The translations under genes and the position numbers were made by a program. Shown here piece after piece: positions 9,318 to 17,085 of a DNA stretch of 64,000 nt; position 1 is the stretch's first letter, and each line of letters starts with the position of its first letter. The notes under the pieces were generated by a model, which saw only the letters and a program-made list of their open reading frames with translations, searched no databases and had not been told where the DNA came from. The DNA comes from Pseudomonas sp. CROZ-RG-20F-R04-15 (GTDB lineage: Bacteria; Pseudomonadota; Gammaproteobacteria; Pseudomonadales; Pseudomonadaceae), in assembly GCF_022662375.1 (NCBI RefSeq), contig NZ_JAKNQL010000009.1:186001-250000 (forward strand). Reading direction: 5' to 3'.

Positions 9318-10287
9318 CGATCAGTCCTGCCTTGGCAAAAAGTTTCTGGTTATGAGGAAGTGCGAAAAAACCGGCCTTGCGCAGTGCGTCCAGCGTTGCA
9401 ATGGAGCCTGATCGTGCACGTGCTCGATTGGCGTGCGCCGTTGCCATGCTGCCGATGATGTCTCTCACATCGCTGTCGGCAATGCCTGCTCCTCGCAGAC
9501 TCTGTTGCAGCCAGTGTTCGTCGACCTCGAAAAAAATCCCGATGATCTCCAGCAGTGTTTTGCTGACAAACAGGCGCTGGCGGCTGTTCATGGACAGCCA
9601 GAAGTAATGGAACACTTCGGCGAAGTAACGACTGTGGCGGGCTTCATCAGTCAGATGGTCGCGCAGCATGTCGCTCACGCTGGACACCAGGCTGTCGCGA
9701 CAGACGTCCAGCAGCTCTCGGGCGATGATGGTTTCCGAGACGAAGCCGAGCAGAAACCATGCCAGTGGCCGGTTCTTTTCCGGCGTGCGAGCGATCAATG
9801 CGTTAAGGCGGGTGATGCGCTTCGGAATCGCCGGACGTCCAGTGATCCCGTAGAAGCTGGCGATCTGTTCAGCGAGTCGATTGGAGAACAGTGCGTGGTA
9901 GCCCTCATCGGTGTAGAGCTGCAGCGCTGCGTGTTTCATTGCCAGAGGCACGTAGATGGGCAGCTCACGGTGCACGATGACTTCCACTGCACGATTGACG
10001 ATGCGGTGTTCGAGCAGGGTGGTGTAATCGAGAAAGTGCACCAGATGGTTGGCTGATAGCCGATGCAACACTTCACGCCCGGCCGCTTGAATGGCCGGAT
10101 GTGCCAGATAGGGCAGAAACGCAGGTGGAAACCAGTGGCGGGTTTGCAGTTGCAGCGGCACATCGTCGGGCAGTTGATAATCATGGGTACTGCTGCGCAC
10201 GGAAGCACGGCTCTCCCAATCGCCCAAGGTGAATTTGAGTGCCCATGACACCGGCCCTTCATCCGGGTCGGCAATTGACTGGCTCAT
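9310..10287 (-). CDS. AurF-type diiron oxygenase
   Basis: 325 residues from the ATG at 10287; an earlier in-frame ATG at 10326 would put 13 more residues deep inside the upstream gene, whereas 10287 gives a 4-bp ATGA overlap. All seven ligands expected for an AurF-like dinuclear iron site are in place: Glu93, Glu128 and His131 (EGYH), Glu185, His211, Glu215 and His218 (EARH). The Glu93-Glu128 gap of 35 and the His211/Glu215/His218 pattern are those of p-aminobenzoate N-oxygenase. Such enzymes oxidise amines to hydroxylamine or nitro groups. Here the substrate is unknown; the operon suggests the peptide or an amino-acid-derived intermediate. Confidence 0.85.
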   Translation of the reverse strand: MSQSIADPDEGPVSWALKFTLGDWESRASVRSSTHDYQLPDDVPLQLQTRHWFPPAFLPYLAHPAIQAAGREVLHRLSANHLVHFLDYTTLLEHRIVNRAVEVIVHRELPIYVPLAMKHAALQLYTDEGYHALFSNRLAEQIASFYGITGRPAIPKRITRLNALIARTPEKNRPLAWFLLGFVSETIIARELLDVCRDSLVSSVSDMLRDHLTDEARHSRYFAEVFHYFWLSMNSRQRLFVSKTLLEIIGIFFEVDEHWLQQSLRGAGIADSDVRDIIGSMATAHANRARARSGSIATLDALRKAGFFALPHNQKLFAKAGLIDG

Positions 10288-11357
10288 GCCTGCCCCTCGC
10301 GCAACAGTTCGCGCATCTCGTGGCACATCACCTGTCCATCGCTTTCTCCGCAGCCAACAAAAAACAGCGGTTGTTCAGCGCTACCCTCGAGATTGAGGAG
10401 CGCTTCGACCTGACGGTCGGCAAATGCCCCGGTCAGCCAGGTGTTGAGACCCAATGCCGTGGCGACCAGTTGAAAGGTTTGCGACAGGTGGCCGGCTTCA
10501 ACGAAGGCCATGCGATAGGCCCGCGAGTGTTCATATTTCCACCAGAGCCGGTCAAACCGGGCGGTGATGAACAATCCCAGTGGCAGGTTGTTGATGAAGT
10601 GCTGGCCGCCGAGCAAATGGCCCAGGGCGGGCTCAGGCAATGGATTGACCCGGCTCAGGGAATGATCGTCCGGATGGTAGGCATAAATGCCGGGCTCCAG
10701 ATCAACAACATTCCGGACCAGCAAGAAGCCTTCGCAGGCGTTCAGGCCTCCCCCGGAAGGGCTGCTTCGACGTGCGCCAAGGCCTGTGGCGATGCTGTCG
10801 TCGCCATCTCCTTCGCGTTCGTGCAGATAGCCGAGAGAAAGGTAAAGCAGAGTGCCGACGTCATTGAGCGTCATCGCTGCACCGGTGTAGCTGCGACAGG
10901 TTTTGCGCTGAAGCAGCGCATTTTTCAGGCTGTCATTACCCAATGTGCACGGAGCGGGCAGGGCAAGACGTTGCTCGGATTCAGGCTGCGGGCCGCCGGT
11001 CGCGGGAGGTGGAGTGGCCAATACCTCATTGCAATGCGCCAGATATTGTCTGGCCCACTCATGGATGTTCTGCGGTGGATATTCACACGGAATATTTTGC
11101 GTACCGATGTGATAGATCTTCGATAATTCATCCCAGCCCCATTTTGGGACGTCTATTTTTGAAACGGTTAGTATGTCTGCGTTTAATAGTTGTATGTCTA
11201 TTATGTTGTCGGCGTCGAACAGGTCTGGTTTGTTTATTAGTTGGGCGAAGCGAGAGGCGTAGTTTAAGTCGAGTTCGTGTTGAGTATGGCTTTTATAATT
11301 CCATACAATTTGTCCGGGCGAGCGTGGCAATATAAATAGATAAGGATTGATGTGCAT
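10284..11357 (-). CDS. SagB-type FMN-dependent dehydrogenase (nitroreductase fold)
   Basis: 357 residues from the ATG at 11357. A longer frame to 11408 would run through a terminator-like hairpin, so it is rejected. The N-terminus (INPYLFILPRSPGQIVWNY) has the SagB-family start. The C-terminal nitroreductase domain, about residues 140-350, shows RKTCRSYTG, SSPSGGGLNACE, PGIYAYHPDDHSL and GHLSQTFQLVATALGL, the FMN- and dimer-contact motifs. In thiazole/oxazole peptides SagB oxidises azolines, but no YcaO cyclodehydratase gene lies nearby, so another oxidation is likely. The first 150 codons are strikingly AT-rich compared with the rest, a sign of transfer. Overlaps the diiron gene by 4 bp. Confidence 0.85.
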   Translation of the reverse strand: MHINPYLFILPRSPGQIVWNYKSHTQHELDLNYASRFAQLINKPDLFDADNIIDIQLLNADILTVSKIDVPKWGWDELSKIYHIGTQNIPCEYPPQNIHEWARQYLAHCNEVLATPPPATGGPQPESEQRLALPAPCTLGNDSLKNALLQRKTCRSYTGAAMTLNDVGTLLYLSLGYLHEREGDGDDSIATGLGARRSSPSGGGLNACEGFLLVRNVVDLEPGIYAYHPDDHSLSRVNPLPEPALGHLLGGQHFINNLPLGLFITARFDRLWWKYEHSRAYRMAFVEAGHLSQTFQLVATALGLNTWLTGAFADRQVEALLNLEGSAEQPLFFVGCGESDGQVMCHEMRELLREGQA

Positions 11358-11381
11358 ATGGGTCGATTCACTCTGGATAAA

Positions 11382-11420
11382 GTCAAAAGGACGCCGGGTT
11401 GCCGGCACTCCCCGGCGTCC
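11382..11420 (-). terminator. Hairpin with T-run between peptide gene and SagB gene
   Basis: On the minus strand: stem GGACGCCGGG/CCCGGCGTCC, 12-base loop, then TTTTGACTTT. It begins 8 bases after the peptide stop codon. The GCCGG of the first arm can instead pair with a second CCGGC inside the loop, so two exclusive structures exist. Partial termination here would give more peptide mRNA than enzyme mRNA, as in many peptide natural-product operons; attenuation controlled by translation of the short ORF is the alternative. Confidence 0.7.
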
Positions 11421-11428
11421 TGACTCAC

Positions 11429-11500
11429 TTAGCGGGCTTTGGAAGCAACCAGAAAAGCCAGGTTTGCGATTTTTTTACTTTCCAGAGAAATACTTTTCAT
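11429..11500 (-). CDS. 23-residue peptide, candidate RiPP precursor or leader peptide
   Basis: Too short for routine gene callers. ATG at 11500, TAA at 11431-11429. AAGGAG stands 8 bases before the ATG, the best ribosome site in this region. The peptide begins MKSISLESKK, has the hydrophobic middle IANLAFLVA, and ends SKAR: net charge about +4, with four Lys, four Ser, and no Cys, Thr, Tyr or Trp. It is the first gene of the operon, ahead of a terminator-like hairpin and the SagB, diiron and MFS genes. The length resembles PqqA but the Glu-x3-Tyr motif is absent. It may be the substrate of the two oxidative enzymes, or a regulatory leader; I do not recognise its family. Confidence 0.65.
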   Translation of the reverse strand: MKSISLESKKIANLAFLVASKAR

Positions 11501-11508
11501 GATGTGAA

Positions 11509-11514
11509 CTCCTT
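11509..11514 (-). promoter_or_regulatory. Ribosome binding site of the 23-residue peptide
   Basis: AAGGAG, 8 bases before the ATG at 11500. It is the main evidence that the short frame is translated. Confidence 0.8.
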
Positions 11515-11523
11515 GTTCGTTGA

Positions 11524-11550
11524 TAGTTGAGTCACCTCGTGGTGACAACT
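11524..11550. promoter_or_regulatory. Inverted repeat at the presumed transcription start
   Basis: AGTT..GTCACC-ACGA-GGTGAC..AACT (minus strand), a 6-bp perfect stem extended by 4 bp past a 2-base bulge. It sits at and just after the predicted +1, between promoter and ribosome site. Either an operator for an unlinked repressor or a 5'-end stabilising hairpin; no regulator gene lies next to the operon. Confidence 0.5.
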
Positions 11551-11552
11551 TC

Positions 11553-11580
11553 ATAATAGTTTGTAATGGATTATTGGCAA
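11553..11580 (-). promoter_or_regulatory. Sigma-70-type promoter of the peptide/SagB operon
   Basis: On the minus strand: -35 TTGCCA (11580-11575), 16-bp spacer, -10 TATTAT (11558-11553), in AT-rich DNA about 50 bp before the peptide start. The fit to consensus is good; the spacer is one base short of ideal. The rest of 11581-11747 is AT-rich and shows no other gene that I can support. Confidence 0.55.
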
Positions 11581-11747
11581 GAGGATATTAAGTAGGAAAT
11601 TTCCAGTAATTTTGTCGGAGCAGTCTTTAGCCGGAAATAAACTTGTAGGGTAAGTTTCAATAATTAAAGGACGTAAGGAAATATCCTGCACGTCAGCGAG
11701 AAAATAATTGTAGGAAGTATTGGGAATAGCGAGGAGGAAGGGTGGCA

Positions 11748-11787
11748 CGCAAAAAAACGGGGAGCCTGCTGGCTCCCCGTTATCCGC
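11748..11787 (-). terminator. Rho-independent terminator after rlmI
   Basis: Minus strand: ACGGGGAGCC-AGCA-GGCTCCCCGT followed by TTTTTTT. A strong, near-perfect 10-bp stem just after the rlmI stop. It isolates the accessory operon from rlmI transcription. Confidence 0.92.
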
Positions 11788-11792
11788 AGGGA

Positions 11793-12989
11793 TCAGCTGT
11801 TGGGCAGCAAGCGGCAGGTGATGCTCTTGATGTAACGGGTCTCAGCGATGGCCGGGTGCACCGGGTGATCCGGGCCCTGACCGCCACGCTCCAGCAACTG
11901 GATATTGCGATCCAGGTGACGAGCGCTGGTCAGCAGGATGTTCTGCAGGTCATCTTCCGGCAAGTGCATCGAGCACGACGCGCTGACCAGGATGCCGTCC
12001 TTGTTGAGCAGGCGCATGGCTTGCTCGTTCAGGCGACGGTAGGCGCCTTCGCCGTTTTTCATGTCTTTCTTGCGTTTGATGAACGCTGGCGGGTCGGCAA
12101 CGATGACGTCGAAGCGCTCCTCGCTGGCCTTGAGTTCTTTCAGGGCTTCGAAGACGTCGCCTTCGATGCAGGTCATCTTGTCGGCGAAACCGTTCAGTGC
12201 GGCGTTGCGCTCTACGCCATCGAGGGCGAAAGCCGAAGCATCGACGCAGAACACTTCGCTGGCGCCGAATGCGGCAGCCTGTACGCCCCAGCCACCGATG
12301 TAGCTATAGAGGTCGAGAACACGTTTGCCTTTGGCGTACGGGGCCAGGCGTGCGCGGTTCATGCGGTGATCGTAGAACCAGCCGGTTTTCTGGCCCTGAA
12401 TGACCGGTGCTTCGAATTTCACGCCGTTTTCTTCCAGCGCAACCCACTCCGGCACCAGGCCGAAAACGGTTTCGACGTAGCGGTTGAGGCCTTCGGCGTC
12501 GCGTGCGGCGGAGTCGTTCTTGAACAGGATGCCGCTTGGCTTGAGCACTTGGGTCAGTGCGGCGATCACGTCATCTTTATGCGCTTCCATGGTGGCCGAA
12601 GCGATCTGTACGACGAGGATGTCGCCGAAACGGTCGACGACCAGGCCTGGCAGCAAGTCGGAATCACCGTAGACCAGACGATAGAACGGCTTGTCGAACA
12701 GGCGCTCGCGAAGTGACAGAGCCACGTTCAGGCGGTGCACCAGCAGCGATTTGTCCAGTTGCACTTTGACGTCGCGCGACAGCAGGCGAGCGCAGATCAG
12801 GTTGTTCGGGCTCATCGCCACGATGCCCAGCGGTTTGCCGCCGGCAGCTTCGAGGATGGCTTGATCGCCGGCCTGGAAGCCGTGCAAAGGGGTGGCGGCT
12901 ACATCGATTTCGTTGCTGTAGACCCACAGGTGACCGGCGCGCAGGCGACGGTCGGCGTTGGCTTTGAGGCGCAAGCTAGGCAGGGACAT
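11793..12989 (-). CDS. rlmI: 23S rRNA (cytosine-1962-C5)-methyltransferase
   Basis: 398 residues from the ATG at 12989, which has CCGGAGCGACGTC in front; the frame is open to 13124 but that part covers a REP copy. N-terminal PUA domain (LRAGHLWVYSNEID), then an EEHEC-type linker and a Rossmann methyltransferase domain with the SAM motif VLDLYSYIGGWGVQAAAFG and the catalytic-loop motif ADPPAFIKRKKDM. It methylates C1962 of 23S rRNA. Length is standard for RlmI. Monocistronic, ended by a strong terminator. Confidence 0.92.
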   Translation of the reverse strand: MSLPSLRLKANADRRLRAGHLWVYSNEIDVAATPLHGFQAGDQAILEAAGGKPLGIVAMSPNNLICARLLSRDVKVQLDKSLLVHRLNVALSLRERLFDKPFYRLVYGDSDLLPGLVVDRFGDILVVQIASATMEAHKDDVIAALTQVLKPSGILFKNDSAARDAEGLNRYVETVFGLVPEWVALEENGVKFEAPVIQGQKTGWFYDHRMNRARLAPYAKGKRVLDLYSYIGGWGVQAAAFGASEVFCVDASAFALDGVERNAALNGFADKMTCIEGDVFEALKELKASEERFDVIVADPPAFIKRKKDMKNGEGAYRRLNEQAMRLLNKDGILVSASCSMHLPEDDLQNILLTSARHLDRNIQLLERGGQGPDHPVHPAIAETRYIKSITCRLLPNS

Positions 12990-13072
12990 GACGTCGCTCC
13001 GGAAAAAAGAGCGGGAGTATAGCGTGTTGCGACTTGTGTCGGGTTTGGAGAGCGATGAAACGCTGATGGCCC

Positions 13073-13149
13073 TTTCGCGAGCAGGCTCGCTCCCACAAAG
13101 GGCTTGTGACCGACACAAGACCAATGTGGGAGCGAGCCTGCTCGCGAAG
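13073..13149. repeat. REP doublet (family 1)
   Basis: Inverted pair of the GCGAGCAGGCTCGCTCCC core between pfpI and rlmI, both on the minus strand, so it lies in the pfpI 3' region. Confidence 0.9.
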
Positions 13150-13161
13150 CTGTCTTGAATA

Positions 13162-13701
13162 TTACGCCGACAGTGCGTTGATCAACTCCCGACTGAACGC
13201 CGGAATATCATCCGGCTGACGGCTGCTGATCAGGTGACCGTCCTTGACCACTTCCTTGTCGACCCAATTAGCCCCGGCATTGATCAGGTCATCCTTGAGC
13301 GTCTTGTAACTGGTCATGGTCTTGCCGTTGACCAGCCCCGCCGAGATCAGCAACCAGCCGCCATGGCAAATCACCGCAATCGGCTTGCCGGCAGACGCGC
13401 CTGTCTTGACCAGGTGCTGGGCGTCTTGATCGATGCGGATGGTGTCGGAGTTCTGCACGCCGCCCGGCAGAACGATCGCGTCGTATTGCTCGCTGCTGGC
13501 GGCCTGAAAGGTCTGGTCGACCTTGAAATCGTCTGCCGGTTTGTCGTGATTCCAGCCTTTGACCTTGCCAGCCTCGGCCGAAAGAATGTCGACTTGGGCG
13601 CCAGCCTGTTCCAGCGCTTGCTTGGGACCTGTCAATTCAACTTGTTCGAAACCATCGGTTACCAAAAAAGCGACGCGCTTGCCATTGAGTGAGGTGGCCA
13701 T
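13162..13701 (-). CDS. pfpI: DJ-1/PfpI family protein (glyoxalase/deglycase-like)
   Basis: 179-residue cytosolic protein of the type 1 glutamine amidotransferase-like class. The catalytic cysteine lies in the nucleophile elbow ICHGGWLL near residue 110; PGGVQNSD and LTDGFEQVE-type motifs (VTDGFEQVELTGP) are also present. Family members repair or remove glycated adducts or act as stress chaperones; true protease activity is doubtful. AGGAG precedes the ATG. Divergent from the HDOD gene. Confidence 0.85.
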   Translation of the reverse strand: MATSLNGKRVAFLVTDGFEQVELTGPKQALEQAGAQVDILSAEAGKVKGWNHDKPADDFKVDQTFQAASSEQYDAIVLPGGVQNSDTIRIDQDAQHLVKTGASAGKPIAVICHGGWLLISAGLVNGKTMTSYKTLKDDLINAGANWVDKEVVKDGHLISSRQPDDIPAFSRELINALSA

Positions 13702-13874
13702 CGATAAGCTCCTGAGTCTGCGGGAATTTGTTGCCGCGTCGGACAGAAACTGTCCAGCGGGCCTTACAAAATCCGAAGCCTGAGCTTGAATGAAAGTTCC
13801 TGCGATGTGCCCATCGGTGTGTCGCCCTGCGGTTTCAGCGGTTAGAATCGCCGCCTGTCCCAGAGTGTGTACTT

Positions 13875-14741
13875 ATGTCCCAAGAGCTGACCACCGAACA
13901 GATTCAACAATCGCTGCAAGGCATCAGTGTGCCGGCGCAACCGCAGATCATGGTGGATCTGCAAATGGAGCAGTACATGCCCGACCCGGACCTGGAGGTG
14001 ATCGCCAAGCTGATCGCCCAGGATCCCGGTCTGTCCGGCTCGCTGCTGAAAATCGTCAACTCGCCGTATTACGGCCTGAGCAACAAGATCACCTCGATCC
14101 AGCGTGCGGTGAACCTGTTGGGCAGCCGCTCGATCATCAACCTGATCAACGCACAGTCGATCAAGGGCGAGATGAACGATGACACCATCGTCACCCTCAA
14201 CCGTTTCTGGGACACCGCCCAGGATGTGGCGATGACGTGCCTGACGCTGGCCAAGCGTATTGGCACTCAGGCGGGTGACGAGGCTTACGCCTTGGGCCTG
14301 TTCCACGATTGCGGCGTGCCGTTGATGCTGCAACGGTTCCCCAATTATATGACGGTGCTGGAAAAGGCTTACGCCAATGCCAGCGCCGAATGTCGGGTGG
14401 TCGACACCGAGAACAGCGAGTTCAATACCAACCATGCAGTGGTCGGTTACTACACCGCCAAGTCCTGGCGCCTGCCGGAGCATGTCAGTGCGGCCATCGC
14501 CAATCACCACAATGCCCTGGCGATTTTCAACGACGAGTCGTCGCGCAACAGCCAGCTGAAAAACCTGCTGGCGATCCTGAAGATGGCCGAGCACATTTGC
14601 GCGTCTTATCGCGTGCTGGGCAACCAGGCCGAAGATTTCGAATGGAACGCCGTCGGGCCGCTGGTACTCGACTATGTAGGGCTGTCGGATTACGACTTCG
14701 AAACCCTCAAACAAACGATTCGCGACCTCGGCGCGCATTGA
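13875..14741 (+). CDS. HDOD domain protein
   Basis: 288 residues; one HDOD domain covers about residues 20-215 (LPAQP-like start VPAQPQIM, IAQDPGLSGSLLKIVNSPYYG, then LGLFHDCGVPLML and ANHHNAL). HDOD proteins are degenerate HD-domain signalling proteins without the full metal-binding catalytic set, often linked to stress and motility control. No second output domain is visible. It is followed 12 bp downstream by mutM and is likely co-transcribed. Function unassigned. Confidence 0.85.
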   Translation: MSQELTTEQIQQSLQGISVPAQPQIMVDLQMEQYMPDPDLEVIAKLIAQDPGLSGSLLKIVNSPYYGLSNKITSIQRAVNLLGSRSIINLINAQSIKGEMNDDTIVTLNRFWDTAQDVAMTCLTLAKRIGTQAGDEAYALGLFHDCGVPLMLQRFPNYMTVLEKAYANASAECRVVDTENSEFNTNHAVVGYYTAKSWRLPEHVSAAIANHHNALAIFNDESSRNSQLKNLLAILKMAEHICASYRVLGNQAEDFEWNAVGPLVLDYVGLSDYDFETLKQTIRDLGAH

Positions 14742-14753
14742 TTCGAGAACGCC

Positions 14754-15566
14754 ATGCCTGAACTGCCGGAAGTCGAAACCACCCGCCGGGGAATTGCCCC
14801 GCATCTGGAAGGCCAACGCGTCAGCCGGGTGATCGTGCGTGATCGGCGCCTGCGTTGGCCGATCCCGGAAGACCTCGATGTGCGTCTGTCCGGGCAGCGC
14901 ATCGTGCTGGTCGAACGTCGTGCCAAGTATCTGTTGATCAACGCCGAAGTCGGTACGTTGATCAGCCATTTGGGCATGTCGGGCAATTTGCGTCTGGTCG
15001 AGGTCGGCCTCCCGGCGCTCAAGCATGAGCATGTCGATATCGAGCTGGAATCGGGGTTGGCATTGCGCTATACCGATCCGAGACGGTTCGGCGCGATGCT
15101 GTGGAGCAATGATCCGCTCAATCATGAACTGCTGATTCGCCTTGGCCCGGAACCGCTGACCGATCTGTTCGATGGTGAGCGTCTGTTTCAGCTGTCGCGC
15201 GGGCGTTCGATGGCGGTCAAGCCGTTCATCATGGACAACGCAGTGGTGGTCGGGGTCGGCAATATCTATGCGACCGAAGCGTTGTTTGCTGCCGGGATTG
15301 ATCCGCGCCGCGAGGCCGGTGGTATTTCGCGTGGGCGGTATCTGAAGCTGGCGATCGAGATCAAACGTATTCTTGCTGCCGCCATCGAGCGTGGCGGCAC
15401 CACGCTGCGTGATTTCATCGGTGGCGACGGCCAGCCGGGCTATTTCCAGCAGGAGCTGTTTGTTTATGGCCGTGGCGGTGAACACTGCAAGGTCTGTGGC
15501 ACCGGGCTGCGTGAAGTGAAGCTGGGGCAGCGTGCCAGTGTGTTCTGCCCGCGCTGCCAGAGCTGA
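14754..15566 (+). CDS. mutM: Formamidopyrimidine-DNA glycosylase
   Basis: 270 residues. The mature N-terminus [12 protein letters not shown] carries the catalytic Pro1 and Glu2; the catalytic-lysine region is [10 protein letters not shown]; a helix-two-turn-helix occupies the middle; the C-terminal zinc finger is CKVCGTG...CPRC. It removes 8-oxoguanine and ring-opened purines and nicks the abasic site. Full length. Follows the HDOD gene by 12 bp. Confidence 0.97.
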   Translation: MPELPEVETTRRGIAPHLEGQRVSRVIVRDRRLRWPIPEDLDVRLSGQRIVLVERRAKYLLINAEVGTLISHLGMSGNLRLVEVGLPALKHEHVDIELESGLALRYTDPRRFGAMLWSNDPLNHELLIRLGPEPLTDLFDGERLFQLSRGRSMAVKPFIMDNAVVVGVGNIYATEALFAAGIDPRREAGGISRGRYLKLAIEIKRILAAAIERGGTTLRDFIGGDGQPGYFQQELFVYGRGGEHCKVCGTGLREVKLGQRASVFCPRCQS

Positions 15567-15635
15567 GGCAAAAGGCTGAAAAAGTCCTACGGTCTATAGT
15601 GAGTTGTCTCACTGTTCAGCCCGAAGGATCGTGCC

Positions 15636-15959
15636 ATGAAGTCCTTGCAAGTCCTCGTTGTTACGCTGCTGCTGTGTTCCAGTCTGGCTGTTCAGGCCAC
15701 GGAAAACGGCAGCGGCGATCCGCGTTACACCATCCAGAATCCCCCGGCCTACGCGATGATCGGCGACTTGCTGATTGCCCGACCTTTATTGGTGGTGGCG
15801 ACGGTGATTGGTGCGGGGGTATTTGTCGTGTCGCTGCCGTTTACCGCGTTGGGTGGCGGAGTTGGCGATGCCGGGCAGGCGCTGGTGGTCGATCCGGCGA
15901 AGGCAGCGTTTGTGCGGTGTCTGGGGTGTACGGGGGAGGGGTTTGAGCAGCGCGAGTGA
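15636..15959 (+). CDS. Small exported/membrane hypothetical protein
   Basis: 107 residues. N-terminal signal peptide ([21 protein letters not shown]), then a short polar stretch and one hydrophobic segment around residues 46-70 ([19 protein letters not shown]), a glycine-rich link (LGGGVGDAG) and a tail with CLGC. Similar Pseudomonas proteins are called hypothetical or, without good support, multidrug transporter. GGATCG precedes the ATG. No function can be given. REP DNA follows. Confidence 0.7.
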   Translation: MKSLQVLVVTLLLCSSLAVQATENGSGDPRYTIQNPPAYAMIGDLLIARPLLVVATVIGAGVFVVSLPFTALGGGVGDAGQALVVDPAKAAFVRCLGCTGEGFEQRE

Positions 15960-15992
15960 GCTGATCAGGGGTTTGCGCTGATGCTGATGGCC

Positions 15993-16060
15993 CTTTCGCG
16001 AGCAAGCTCGCTCCCACATTGGAACGCATTTCAAATGTGGGAGCGAGCCTGCTCGCGAAG
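15993..16060. repeat. REP doublet (family 1)
   Basis: Inverted pair CGCGAGCAAGCTCGCTCCC / GGGAGCGAGCCTGCTCGCG between two convergent genes. Confidence 0.9.
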
Positions 16061-16090
16061 AGGCCGAAAGAGCGCTACAAATCCGGCGGA

Positions 16091-16381
<291 letters not shown>

Positions 16382-16442
16382 TCAATGCGCGCAATTGTGC
16401 CGCATTGGCGAGCGCAGTGCACGCGGGTGCGATCAAGGGCAC

Positions 16443-16490
16443 TGGACTGCGATCATTTTAAGATCAAAAGATCGCAGCCTGCGGCAGTTC

Positions 16491-16492
<2 letters not shown>
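16443..16492. repeat. Fragment of another dispersed repeat (GATCGCAGCCTGCGGCAG type)
   Basis: Two inverted GATCGCAG/CTGCGATC-like arms around TTTTAAGATCAAAA, ending in CTGCGGCAGTTCCTAC. I know this word as a common intergenic palindrome in P. fluorescens; one copy only is seen here, after coaD. Confidence 0.55.
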
Positions 16493-17057
<565 letters not shown>

Positions 17058-17085
17058 CTATAGACGATGCGAATAATCGCTTTTT

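Noticed and set aside
11429..11500. PqqA-like precursor of pyrroloquinoline quinone
   Set aside because: Length fits, but the Glu-x3-Tyr motif is absent and no pqqBCDE genes are nearby.
8085..11500. Thiazole/oxazole-modified microcin cluster
   Set aside because: SagB-type enzyme is present, but there is no YcaO cyclodehydratase and the peptide has no Cys or Thr.
11551..11748. 65-codon AT-rich minus-strand ORF before the peptide gene
   Set aside because: It has only a GTG start without a ribosome site, begins inside the rlmI terminator and runs through the predicted promoter; it looks like chance in AT-rich DNA.
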